Part shown: positions 15,603-29,667 of the stretch, piece after piece
How the letters are laid out: the number at the start of each line of letters is the position of its first letter
Numbering within the stretch: position 1 is the stretch's first letter
Assembly: GCA_963920665.1 (NCBI GenBank)
Contig: OY987272.1
Location: 12,095,001-12,159,000 of the forward strand
Reading direction: 5' to 3'
Source of the DNA: Straminergon stramineum
Taxonomy: Eukaryota > Streptophyta > Bryopsida > Hypnales > Calliergonaceae
DNA length: 64,000 nucleotides
Notes under the pieces: model-generated
Databases searched by the model: none
Told to the model about the DNA's origin: nothing
Seen by the model: the letters and a program-made list of their open reading frames with translations, nothing else
Made by a program: the position numbers and the translations under genes

Positions 15603-16795
15603 CACTACAAAGAAATGTAGTCTAAGATGACAAGTTTTTGACAAAGAATTGTCCAAAATAACAATAGCCAAATTATTACTACCTCATCTTGTCAATTTGC
15701 AAGAACTTGTCAAGTTTTTGTCAAATTTGACTCCCTAGTGATTGTAAAGATAGACCATTTGCCCAAATTCCAAAGATTTCACTAAGATTTTTACACATTT
15801 ACCTTTTGATCATATGCCATAGATATCTTAGCTTGAATTATGTGTGGATGTCAAGCTCTTTGTATATAGATGGGGTGTTAGGAGGTAGAACAAACCATGT
15901 GGGATATGTCATTTAAAAGTTGCAATATTGCTCATAGTTAAGTTTGAAATAGGAATTGTATTAAAACTAGAATTTAAGACCTCATTTAAGCATAGTAGAG
16001 TAACTTTTCAAAAAAACTTTGAACTTAAAAAAGTTGGGAAATCAATTCAAGTTTCATGCCCCAAAATCCGTTTGATGTTTTGATTCTCCAATCAAAAGTT
16101 ATGGACAAATTTCAGAAAAGCGGTGGAAGGGAATTTTTTTTTGACCTTTTCAAACATCCTCTCTGAAATTTGTCCATAACTTTTGATTGGAGGACCAAAA
16201 CATCAAACGGATTTTTGGACATGAAACTTAAATTGATTTTCCAACTTTTTTTAGTTCAAAGTTTTTTTGAAAAGTTATTTTACTATACCTAAATGAGGTC
16301 TTAAATTCTAGTTTTAATACAATTCCTATTTCAAACTTAACTATGAGCGGTATTGCAACTTTTAAATGACATATCCCACATGGTTTGTTCTACCTCCTAC
16401 CACCCCATGTGTATATAGAGAGCTCTCTTCTCTTTACATATTCACAAGATGGAAGTGGTTCATGAAGTGCAATGTTACAACGACAATTGGTTGTGAGTAC
16501 TTGCATTTACACTTAATACATGATAGTTTAAATCTAAAACAATTTCAATTTTGATATTTTGTCTTTTGCAAAAAATAGGGACATTGGTAACCAATGATTA
16601 GGCCATCATGGCAATGGGACAACTAAAAAAAAGAGGTATTAGGGAATAGAAGTTGACAAAATTTTTAACAAAATGACAAAATAGTTGACAAAATTTTGTC
16701 AAATTATTAGCCGAATCTACAGGTTCCCACTAACAAAGCAATTGACAAACTTTTGTCAATTTTCAATCAAATAGGACACAGTTTTTTTTGCAGTG
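15603..16795. mobile_element. Non-autonomous CACTA (En/Spm) transposon, 1,193 bp
   Basis: Begins CACTACAAAGAAA at 15603 and ends TTTTTTGCAGTG at 16795 (reverse complement CACTGCAAAAAA). It is flanked by a 3-bp direct repeat ATA (15600-15602 and 16796-16798), the target-site length of CACTA elements. Subterminal regions carry many short TTGACAAA/TTTGTCAA motifs in both orientations (15630-15735 and 16650-16765), as expected for transposase-binding arrays. There is no transposase, and the centre is a long hairpin. It sits inside the integrase of the gypsy element, so it is younger than that element. Confidence 0.9.
15854..16424. repeat. Long hairpin: 263-bp inverted arms, 45-bp loop
   Basis: Arms 15854-16116 and 16162-16424 are reverse complements with few mismatches and equal length. 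Landmarks are GGAGGTAGAACAAACCATGT on the left and ACATGGTTTGTTCTACCTCC on the right. It fills the middle of the CACTA element. A transcript would fold into a nearly perfect double strand over 250 bp. No coding frame is supported. Confidence 0.93.
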
Positions 16796-17380
16796 ATAGT
16801 TTCTTAAGTAATTCGATGATCACTCCTTCCATGAAATACAAGCCTTAATTTGTCACGACCTCTATGGGAATTCCATAGAGACACACAACATGGTTACAAA
16901 GAAAATCTATTGCTATTGCTTCCGTATTCCTTTTCGTGGCTTGAGCCTCTGACCATTTAGTATGATAATTAGTTGTGACCGTAATGTATTGATTATGCTT
17001 AGAGGTTTTTGATAAGGGACCAAGAAAATCCAAGTCCCACTTTTCAAATGCACCTATGGGTAAAATAGGGTGTAATGCTGTGTGAGGGAAGCCTCTTCTA
17101 GTCTTCTACTATAAGCTTGACATGATGGGCAAGTCTTACAAAACTTAACCAAATCTTTAAATAGCTTGGGCCAATGATAACCTACCATCAGAATCTTCCT
17201 CACTATAGCATCTCCAACAAAGTAACCTCTACAGACGCCCTTACGACTCTCGCTTAATATTAACTGAGCTCATCTCATCCTACCATTCAATGAAGGATCC
17301 CATCTCAGCATGAATGGTACAAAACATCACTGATCATTGAGTAGGGTAGACTCTTTCTCCGTATTGCTCTTTTTTGCTCA

Positions 17381-17923
17381 CTAGTTGCATCTTCTGGATG
17401 AATGGCATGTATGAGCAATTTTTTTTATTTCATCATAATCAAAATTGGCTTTTCTTGTTGTTCCCTCAATTACACAACATTCGCCATCGTTTGTCAAGAC
17501 TCCTTCTATATTGGAGTGTTGACAAAGGTCTTGAATCAGCTTGGCATGGTTAATACATTGGCTTTTTGGATGTTGAACGATGAAATTGAATTGTTGGAGT
17601 GAAGCAAGTAACCTTGTTGTTCTTCCTGTTGGGTTCCCTTGTTGCATGATTTGCTTCAAAACATCCTATTTATTCTAGACAATTATTGGAAAAGAGCTAG
17701 TTGATATATAATGCTTTAACTTTACGCATGAGAAATGCAAGGATAGAATCATGCGTTCAAGTACCGTGTACCTGGTTTTACAATCATTTAGCAACCTACT
17801 AGCATAATGTATGGAATGGACCCTATTTGTGGGGTCTTTTTGCATCAAAACGGTGGAAATTGACATGGAGCTAATGGAAGGATTGATGATAAACGAAATT
17901 TGCCAATTTGGTTGTCGCACCAC
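17381..17923 (-). pseudogene. Retrotransposon RNase H domain (degenerate)
   Basis: Minus-strand frames show HSIHYASRLLNDCKTRYTVLE (in the 17923..17675 frame) and, further on, NFIVQHPKSQCINHAKLIQDL. This is the pattern of the gypsy RNase H that follows the reverse transcriptase. Two frames and stops show it is inactive. Confidence 0.75.
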
Positions 17924-18058
17924 TGGGTCACTAGCTAATCTCTTTTGTATGTGCTACAGCCCTTGAGAGTAGTCTTGTGTCCATAAGAAAGGAGTTTTTT
18001 TTATTAGGGTCGTGATAGGTTTAGCTAACCCATCAAAGTCAGGTATAAATTGGTTGTG

Positions 18059-19464
18059 CTAAGTAGCCATCCCTATGAAAGTAGCAACCTCAGACCAATT
18101 CTTTGGATTTTTCATTTCTTGTATTTTCTGTATTTTCTCAAGGTTGACAAGGATGCCATGTTCGGATACTACATGCCCCAATAAACCTCCCTTGTGAAAG
18201 CCAAAACGACATTTCTGGAGACTTAAAGAGCATTGGTATTCAAATAGTCGTTGGAACACATCTCTCACATGTTGAGGGTGATCAGCTTTACTCATGTACA
18301 TGGCAAAATCATCGAGATATGCTCTTATAGATTTTCCAAGGTAAGGTCAAAAGATTTTAACTTGAACTTACTGATTTGTGACACTTGCGTCGCACAAACG
18401 AAACGACATACGCAGGTATGCATAAGTGGGTGGAAGCATGCTATTAGGAGCCACTAGTAGACATTAATCAATGTCCTTAGAAGGTGCTTAGTTGCTTATT
18501 TGACAATGCTTGGGATCTTGAAAATCTTACATAACTTACACCATGTACATCATAGAAGAGTTGAAAAATAAAATTGAAGTATTTCTTACTTTGTTTTAAA
18601 GGAAAGAACAATAACAACATCTAAATCTCATTTATGATAACATAAAACCCATTTACTTTTAAAGCACATAAGGGCCAAAAAGGACCCGTTACATATGGTA
18701 TTTTGTCCTTATTCCATTTACAAACATTCTAGAATACTATCATATTTATAGACAAGATATATGTATATTTCTTGAATATGATATTGCAATTCTTTTTAGG
18801 AGAATTTTCAATTTTGATACTTCAAATTTCAAATTTCAATAAAAAAAAAAAGCAATTGTTATGGCCAAGCTGGCTCCTATTAGCATGCTTTCACCCAAGT
18901 TCCCCAAAGAGTTGTAAAGGTTGTTTTGTAGACATTCTCCTTTCTAATCTTGATTTGATGATAGACACTATTACCATTGCAAAAAGAGTACATATGATGA
19001 CTGGCAACTTCATCTAGCAACTCATCAATAAAAGGAAGGGGTTGCTGGTCCTTTTTTGTGACCTTCTTCAAGGCCCAGTAATGGACACATACCCTCCATT
19101 TACCTCCCTTCTTGGGCACTATGACCAGTAGAGAAATCCAATCAACATCCTTCACTTGCATAATAAAACCTCCCTCCAATAACTTATCTATTTCCTTCTT
19201 AAGCAAATTTGCTTTGTCAGGGGCTAAGTGTCTTTGACAAATTTGCATGGGTTTTGCTCCCTCTATGAGGTCAATATGATATTCTTCCAATGTTATGCTC
19301 AGTAAGTCTTGATGATAAATAACACATAAATGTGCAAACTCTTGTATTATATCATCAAGGGAATTTCTTTCTTGCAAGGAAAGGAGAGTACTAAATTGTA
19401 CCTTCTTAAAGATCTCTTCTTCTTTACTTGGTTCCGCTACATTGTTAGTCTGGCTTATTAACAT
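18059..19464 (-). pseudogene. Retrotransposon reverse transcriptase (interrupted)
   Basis: Minus-strand reading starts with a segment holding PMQICQRHLAPDKANLLKKE, WISLLVIVPKKGGKWRVCVHY and LPFIDELLDEVA, then YHQIKI and TTLWGTW. After the 469-bp insert it resumes with AYLRMSF, later YMSKADHPQHVRDVF and KCRFGFHKGGLLGHVVSEHG. These are fingers, palm and thumb motifs of gypsy RTs in the right order. Stops and substitutions are present, and the catalytic YxDD region reads AYLDDFAMY in a shifted frame. Non-functional. Confidence 0.88.
18428..18896. mobile_element. 469-bp TIR element with 4-bp target duplication inside RT
   Basis: Terminal inverted repeats of about 27 bp: GGGTGGAAGCATGCTATTAG on the left and CTATTAGCATGCTTTCACCC on the right, with 3 mismatches. 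Direct repeat AAGT at 18424-18427 and 18897-18900. Removing the element and one AAGT restores the RT reading frame at the WGT/YLRM junction. A 4-bp duplication does not fit hAT, Mutator, CACTA or mariner types. Sola-like elements use 4 bp, but the family is not proven. Non-coding. Confidence 0.85.
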
Positions 19465-19759
19465 TTGTGGTAAAACTTCAAGAGCATAGACCTCTCTTTC
19501 TATTTCGTTGGTTGAGTCCCTGTCAAAGAAATCAATCTACCAATCTAAGTCGTAATCCTTGTTAGATGACACCTCAAGGGAGCTTGCTCTCCTTTTGCCA
19601 TCCTTATTATGTATCACTTGCACATTAATTTTGTTCTTTGATTTGCATGTAACCTCGACTCTAGTAATTTATTGCCTTGGCACCCACTAGCCAAGGGTGA
19701 CGTAGGATCATGGGATATCTATCCTCCTTATCAACAATGTCTAAAACATGAAGGTTGAG

Positions 19760-19960
19760 TTTTATTGTCATGCATGCCGTTGACTATTATAGGTAACTTG
19801 GAGATCATCCCTATTGACTTTACACAATGTTGATTTGCCACCTTCAGCCTAATGGAGGATCCTTTGTCTACTGTTAGACCTAGTTCATCAAACAACCATT
19901 TAGACATAACATTTACTGGAGCACTCCCATCCAGTAAACAACCTTCAACGTCATGTCCTC
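19760..19960 (-). pseudogene. Retrotransposon aspartic protease remnant
   Basis: Minus-strand reading gives LLDGSAPVNVMS (about 19936-19900) followed by a hydrophobic-rich segment ending PIIVNGM. The LLDGG/S-x-VNV pattern with the catalytic Asp is that of gypsy retropepsins. It lies between gag and RT as expected. Confidence 0.6.
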
Positions 19961-20060
19961 ATATTAAAGCCATTACCAAAGGTGCTTTCATCCCCTCTTT
20001 CATCTTTTGGGTAATATTTACCTCATTGATGACTTTCCTTGTACTAATATCTTACCTTAG

Positions 20061-21150
20061 CTACCAATGGAGAGGTGGGCATCTTGCAATAAGTTGACCG
20101 ACTTTGATGTTTGCCGGTTGCTTTCCAAGATTCACAATGATGGAATAATCGGTTTGAGCTCTACTCAAAAGTAGGTCATTGATCCCAATCCTCTGCCTTG
20201 ACCTCTTGGTATAAGAAGGCCCTTCACTCTTCCGTGACTTTACGTGTTTACAAAATGGAATGGCGTGAGCTTCGATATCTTCTAGGTGCCTGTTGGGCTT
20301 GGTCATCATGATCTCATGCCTGAGTTCCCCTTTTTTACAATTAATATACTCTAACATATGGATCTCCGTTATTTTGACCCTAGATGTTGTTGGGACAATA
20401 ATATTACTCTCCTTATCTTTCTTAGGGCAATCACATTCATAATGTCCACGAAGTCCACAACCATGACTTGTTATGAATTGTATCACACCCTGGGGTGTTG
20501 ACTGCTCCACCATGGGACTCTTAGCTCGGTGATTAGCTTGCCAATCTTGTATAAGGTATAACTTCATTTCTTCCATCATAGAAGTCAACTTTGCGATCAT
20601 GGAATCCTAAACAACTTCTGACTTTGGTCATGAGGTTGAGCCTTGGTTTGATGCACCTATTAAAGTTGACATTTTCCTAAGAGGTTCAATAGATATCGTC
20701 ACGGTGATGACATCAGGAGTGGCTAAATCGGCCAGATTATCCTCCTTTTTTTGTACCCAAGCTAGGGCTATCTCCAAGGTTTGTGGCTCTTTCTATAAGA
20801 CTATCTCTTAGATCGCAGGTATCAATCCTCTAATGAATGAATGCAGAACTTGAGCCTCTACACTCGCGGTGTTTGCTACTATTGTTGCAACATCCAAAAG
20901 TCCCATTGACTTGGTATTGGGAGTCCTCTTTTGACTTTGCAATATGTGGGTCCAAACTTCCTTCAATGTAGTGGAATATTCTCACACCAACTCGGCCGCA
21001 GTCCCATTGGAATTGTGCTCTTGAAGCATCAAGTTCAATTGACTCATGAAGACTTGAAAACTTTCTTTCTCTTGAAATTCTCAACGAAGAGCTTTGGTTA
21101 AGGAGTCCCAACTCCTCTTGGTTTCCTCTAGCTAGCTCACGTACCACCAA
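20061..21150 (-). pseudogene. Retrotransposon gag with degenerate zinc knuckle
   Basis: Minus-strand frames around 21150-20830 show the gag capsid-type region in shifted frames. The frame 20600..20061 carries GCGLRGHYECDCPKK, a CCHC knuckle that has lost its first Cys. Charged downstream residues lead to the protease. Frame breaks are present throughout. Confidence 0.7.
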
Positions 21151-22804
21151 GTTGCTTCGTCTTCTTAGTGGATGGGTAACTAAGATAACCAGGCTCCATT
21201 AATCGTACAAGCTTGTTTAAATTGCCTTGGGAATTTTTCCTCGGGGGGTGCAGTAAGTGGTAGAAGTAGCCTTATAGGTACGAACAAATGTAGGGTGCCA
21301 AAAAAACATTGGGGTCAAAAAATTATAATTTGATTAATTATACTATAGTGTATGTAAGATGTCATTGGGTGTATTGTAAATACTATTGGGTGTATAATAA
21401 TAGGGTGCATTAGGAAAAAATTAGACTTATGATACCCCCTTTTTTTTATTAATTTTGTGGGACAAAAGTCTCAATTATGGGTTTAGGGCTAACATTTAAC
21501 CCCACATTTATTCTACATTGTCCCTTCATTCTAGATTCCTTAAACTTTGATGCTTTAACTTGCATACCAATGTTAGTTTGAGAATAAAATGAGGGTCATT
21601 AGCCTATCACATGCAGTATGTGGTATATGTAGCTTAGACTTTTATTATGCACAGATGAGTATCTGTTGTATTTACCAACAAGGCAACAACTTCATATTGG
21701 TAAACTACCCTATTGAGCATTTTAATTGGCCTTCAATTAATTTATGATGAGGCTTAGGTTCATAACCACATCACATATTAATTAGTAAGAATTCTCGATC
21801 TAACCATTAATATATATTTGGAGGGCCATATAAGTTATTTTCCTTGGTTTGTGTGTAAGTAACCAAATTCTCACATCAAGTTGCCCCCATGATGGTATGC
21901 TAGACTTGCCTAAGTAATCAAACCACATACATTGTTTGTACTTGCTATTTTATATGCTGATTTCGTCACAAAGGGCTCTATATCTCACAAAGAGATGAGA
22001 ATGCTTTTAGTTTGCATGATCACAAAAGCTTTGAAACGAAACAATTGCTTGAATCTTCTCTTTTTAACTAAGATAGGTCTTGCATCTTTAGCCCTTGTTT
22101 GTTGTTTTTATAGCAAAAAAGTTTCAAAGCATTTTTGTCAAATTGGTTTCAATTCACACAATCTACCTCAAATTATTAAGTTTTGCTTGTGTTTTTATTC
22201 TTCTTGATATATGTTTTGGACTTCTTGAAATATTTTCTAATAACTTTTCATTGAAAGACAAATGAAATGGGCATCTAACCCAAGTTGTTTCATATTTTTT
22301 AGAGCTTTGTGGAATTAGATATGAATTTCTAGATGTCAGAGTGCTAAGGAGTTAAGAAACCCCTTCATTGTGAACCCCCACCCAATTTTGTAATTGTGAG
22401 TAGTACAAAAAACTTGAACTAATATAGCATATGATATATTCATTGCAATAGGGAATTACAATGAATGTATGACCCTCTTTTAATGAACTACTTTAGAAAA
22501 TTACATAATGATAGGGTGAAAATAAACAATAGACAAAAAATAATACCCACCCTTGAATTCTTGGTATTCGCACCTATATCCTTATTTTTTTAAGGACTAC
22601 ATCCCCTGAGAATTTTCCTAGATTTGATTTATTAGCACCTTCAAAAATATGAATGCTCACCATGATTTTTGATCTATAAAGGGTTTTTTAAGGGGGAGGG
22701 GGGTAAAATTTAATCTACTCAATTTTTCAATTCAAAGATTGTTATTACTAATATTATTATCATTAATCCTTATCTCACTTTGTTTTAAGACTATCAAGAA
22801 CGTA
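21151..22804. other. AT-rich part of the retrotransposon, no domain recognised
   Basis: Lies between gag and the upstream RNase H domain. There are short G-rich runs near 22690 and a motif (ATTGGGTGTA) repeated near 21370-21390. It could be a further nested insertion, but no paired ends were found. Confidence 0.4.
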
Positions 22805-23220
22805 AGGTCCTCCCACGGCCCACGCTATAACTTGGACAACACATCTGCTTCTTGATTTTCTTGTTGTGGAATATGTGTAAATGATATTGTGTTGAAACTA
22901 GACTTGAAGTCTTCTACGACGTAGTGGAGAAATAGTAGTCTTTCGGACTTAACTTGCCATTCTCTAGCAACTTACATATAGACCAACTTAGAATCCCCCA
23001 CCACTTTTAAGTCATTAATTTGCTTCCCTTTAACGATTTCCAAACCTGAAATGAGAGTTGCATACTCAACTTGTTTGCATGTGAGGTTTGGCCCAAACTC
23101 CTTATGATATTTCTTACACTCCCTAGTTACAACTTTCAACACAATGCATGCTCTAGCACTACTGCTAGAAGAAGAAGAACCATTGAAGTATAAAGTCCAA
23201 GAATTAGGGGTATTATTCAT
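22805..23220 (-). pseudogene. RNase H-like domain located upstream of gag
   Basis: Minus-strand reading from 23220 gives SWTLYFNGSSSSSSSARAC, EYATLISGLEIVKG and VVGDSKLVYM. After one stop it gives EWQVKSERLLFLHYVV and HIPQQENQEADVLSKL, then a second stop. The order (start strand with catalytic Asp replaced by Asn in FNGS, central Glu, GDSKL, terminal NxxAD) is that of the additional plant RNase H found in Tat-type gypsy elements. In those elements it normally lies near the integrase, but here it precedes gag. Confidence 0.8.
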
Positions 23221-23695
23221 GTCTCTACTTCTGGTTCAATTGGGATCATCTTCCTTCAATTCATGGTAGCTTCTTTGCTAGATTTTTTTCAAAGTTCCTA
23301 GTAAACAAACTACGGCTTGACAGAAGAATAGGCTTCTGCAAAAGACTTGGGATTTACTTCCTCGAGCTCTACTAATGTGGTGAGGTAGCTTGAAGGTGTG
23401 TCCAAAGCTCCTTACGAACTTCTCTCAAACGCTGAAGTCATTCGATCTCTTCAAGTGCTCGAGATGCTGCCTACTGTGATTCTAAAGGAAGATTAACAAA
23501 TCCATTTATTATACTAAAGTAATTCACTACCTCCCTTCTATCCTCATCAACGATGACTAAATTGAGTACTTCCTTATTGCAGCACTCTACTCAAGGAGTG
23601 GGTGTTAGGCCTATCCTAGCAACTTCAACTTAATGCTTACAATTATCATTGCTCAACTTAGAGTTTTCGGCTCACACCCTTCTCAACAATCCTCA

Positions 23696-23714
23696 GGTCC
23701 CGGCAACAGAACCA
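23696..23714 (-). other. Primer binding site of the retrotransposon
   Basis: Two bases inside the 5' LTR edge, the minus strand reads TGGTTCTGTTGCCGGGACC. It starts with TGG and resembles the complement of the 3' end of plant tRNA-Asp (TGGCGCCGTTGCCGGG...), with differences mostly of the C-to-T type. The tRNA assignment is inference. Confidence 0.65.
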
Positions 23715-23716
23715 CA

Positions 23717-24243
23717 TGAAATCGCCTAGATTTTGTTAGCAAGCTAATGCTTGCAAGATGCTTAGGGAACAAACTTGATAGCATTCATGAATCAACATGT
23801 ATAATTCCTTACTAATCCTAGACAAGCATGTAGGAGAATGAGAACGCCCAGACATGTCATGACCAACATGAAGCACTCTATAAATCACAACATGTACTTC
23901 ATCTTGGCAGAAAGAAAGGATTTTTATTTATATCTATTGCGATTACATCGGTGTCATTTTCCCTCAATTCCTCTCTTTATGTCTCTCCAACCTTGGTCTC
24001 TCAAGCCACATTCCTCTTCTCTCTTATTAGTTAGTTCTTAGTGCCATCACGGTGTCCAATCCGGGAGCAATAGTTATGCTTCCCTCCTCTACCAGTTTTC
24101 TATTGTGTTATTTCTCTTACCTAACATCTAGGAAGCTGAGATAACTACTTGAAGATTGCCACATGGGTAAGCCATGGGGCAACCTCGACTCTCCCTGGAT
24201 TGCCATATTGATCAAATAAAGCTCGAAAAATCCGGATATAACA
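23717..24243 (-). repeat. 5' LTR of the retrotransposon
   Basis: Aligns with 14407-14930. Starts TGAAATCGCCTAG and ends GGATATAACA on the plus strand. Differences from its partner are dominated by transitions. Confidence 0.92.
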
Positions 24244-24692
24244 GTATCATATCATATCATTTCAATCATTGACTAGGTACAAGTTTTGCAAATTAACAAG
24301 CCCACACAATAGACAAATATTAATGCTAACTCTTAGAAAATAGCACATGGGGATGGTGGCAGTGTAAAGTAAAATAACAAATCTTGAAAGTCGGAATCCT
24401 TAGAGGAAACCCTAGAATGCATGGTGGCAACAATATTTTAGGATTTTATAGAATTTTAGGTTATAAAATATGGAGGCAATGACTAAAATTAGTAATATCA
24501 CCTACTTTTCTCTATGCGTAGATGCAAGTTGCAAATTCTAATCATTGTATGTAATCATTTCACAATACGAGGTCATGAATTACAATTTTTGTGATTATAG
24601 AAGCATGTTTGTTTGTTGTTATACCAATACATTACTATGATTGGTGACGTGGGACTCAAAGTAGTCATGCATGTATTACTTCACAATAAGTT
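24244..24692. other. Spacer between LTR element and right tubulin arm
   Basis: AT-rich, starting with ATCATATC-type short repeats (24244-24262). No gene recognised. Confidence 0.5.
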
Positions 24693-28146
<3,454 letters not shown>

Positions 28147-28735
28147 GTGTACCGCGGGTGTTGATGCTGTCGCAGCCGGCCGTTCGCAGTGGGCGTAGGC
28201 TGCCGTGGGCCCGCTCCTCTCTCTTTGTGAGCTGGTTTCGGGCGGCATGTTTTGGAATCGGTCGTGAGTTCTGGGTCCAACAGCTGGATCACCGCTTCTT
28301 TGTCGCCACCACCCGGGTGGTGATCTCCGGGTTAGAGCTGCCGTCCCCGAGGAATCTACGAATATGGTTGTTTTTAGAATCTCAGTTTCTGTAGATTTTT
28401 CAATTGGGATAGGTTTAGTAGGGTGGGCCGCGCATGCATCGTACGGTGGAGAGGGTAGGCAGATCTTTTCGACCTCCTTTACCTTAACTTCGTCGTTTAC
28501 CGGTTGGTTTCCCCCACTTTTTTCAAACTGGCGTGGCTACCAGTTTAAACTGCTTTGGGTTTTGTAGCGCACCGTTAACTTTCGAGTAATTTAAAAACGT
28601 AGACTGTTGAGTTCCCCAGGCCGGTCGGGGTGAACTTATCCCCTGGCTCCTCCCCCCAAGTCATTTTTAGGGATGCATGTAAGGAAAAAAGCTACCCTAT
28701 TTGGTGCCTAATCAATTTTATGTTCTTCACCTGCC
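28147..28735. promoter_or_regulatory. Upstream region of right alpha-tubulin gene (single-copy flank)
   Basis: GC-rich to about 28350, then AT-rich. A short direct repeat TACCGCGG (28140-28147 and 28150-28157) lies at the inverted-repeat border. No TATA box is evident. It has the CAGCTG and AACTCACGACC words also present upstream of the left gene. Confidence 0.4.
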
Positions 28736-28737
28736 CT

Positions 28738-28987
28738 ACACTAAATAGTGAAATTAGGTTGCCCCACACTAATATCTCGACATTTGACACTATATAAATA
28801 TTGACTAGTATTGTACAGGAATTCACTATTTTTGAATAAGATATTGTTGTAATTGGGACTTGTAAACCTCCACGTGTACAAATGGAAATGTTTGTAGCAA
28901 TATTTATTGACTTTGATGGCATGTATAGTAAATTTTGGGAGATAAGGCAACCTAATTGTTAAGGCAACCTAATTTCACTATTTAGTG
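28738..28987. mobile_element. 250-bp TA-flanked MITE, copy 1
   Basis: Ends CACTAAATAGTGAAATTAGG and CCTAATTTCACTATTTAGTG are perfect inverted repeats (about 25 bp), flanked by TA on both sides (28736-28737, 28988-28989). A TA duplication suggests a Tc1/mariner-type (Stowaway-like) element. Non-coding. Confidence 0.85.
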
Positions 28988-29667
28988 TAGCTAATTTGGG
29001 ACCTCTGATTGCAAATATGAATTGGGAATTTGCAAATGTCATCATTCATGGCAAATATGAAAAAATTCAGCGTTTCCCCTTAAGGACAGTGTGGGGGGAT
29101 CAATTCATCCTGGCCCCAAGCCCAGCCCTAGCTCTTTGGGTTTGTATGGGACTGCTAGGGTGAACCACCCCCCTAGCTTGTCCCCAAGGGAAAAAAATGA
29201 AATTTTTTTATTTGCCTCGCATGATTAAATTTGCAAATTTTGAATTCTTATTTGAAATTAGAGGACCCAAGTTAACTATTGTAGGTGAGGTGTGGAAGAG
29301 AAATTATTGAAGCACAAAATTGGGGAGCTTTCTTTTTATAGGCCCCCCTGAATTGACTTGGGGGTGGACGAGCAAGAGGGTCAGTCTACCTCAACATTTG
29401 GAAGGGCTAGGGAGAATTGACCCCCTAATTCCCCCAACCAAGGATAAATGTAAAATTTTCCCTCTATTTTTTGCCGCATGAACTTTGTATTTCTTCACCT
29501 CTTCTACATTGAATAGGAGCGTTAAGGGAACCAAAAAACTAAAAGAATTTATTGTAGAAAATTGTATATGTTTGAAACATGATGTACATCCCTCTAACAC
29601 TTCAATAACTACTAATGTACAATAAAAGTAGATGTTTATATAGTGTGGAATTTTGATTAATTAATAT
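28988..29667. other. Intergenic DNA
   Basis: No gene seen. C/G-rich tracts such as ACCACCCCCCTAGC (29165) alternate with AT-rich DNA. A phrase near 28610-28660 (CCCTGGCTCCTCCCCCC) is partly repeated near 29110 and 29400. Confidence 0.4.

Larger units (their letters stand above)
14931..17240 (-). pseudogene. Retrotransposon integrase (interrupted, degenerate)
   Basis: Minus-strand reading shows a zinc-binding segment with KFCKTCPSCQ (about 17130), then a catalytic-core start DFLGPLSK (about 17030), YHTKWSEA and GIPIEVVTN, then, beyond the CACTA insertion, YYPQAN (about 15575) and EALWAYKTSYK (about 15430). The order and motifs are those of gypsy integrases. The frame has in-frame stops on both sides. 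The coding sequence is cut between 16796 and 15602 by the CACTA element. Removing the insert and one ATA lets the frame run on without shift. Confidence 0.85.
14407..24243 (-). mobile_element. Ty3/gypsy LTR retrotransposon, old, with nested insertions
   Basis: It is bounded by direct LTRs of 524 and 527 bp (14407-14930 and 23717-24243), each TG...CA on the plus strand. In element orientation (minus strand) the order is 5' LTR, primer binding site, an RNase H-like domain, gag with a zinc knuckle, aspartic protease, reverse transcriptase, RNase H, integrase and 3' LTR. The pol order RT-RNH-INT defines Ty3/gypsy. All coding parts carry stops or frame breaks. By eye the LTRs agree at roughly 88-90%, so insertion is old. 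Five-base flanks (AGTAC left, GTATC right) do not match, so the target duplication is lost or decayed. A CACTA element interrupts the integrase and a 469-bp element interrupts the RT. Confidence 0.93.

Noticed and set aside
14402..24248. Target-site duplication of the LTR element
   Set aside because: The five bases on each side are AGTAC and GTATC, which are not a duplication. No claim is made.
28738..28987. CACTA-type transposon from the CACTA...TAGTG ends
   Set aside because: Three-base flanks differ (CTA versus TAG read outward). Only TA is shared in the two complete copies.
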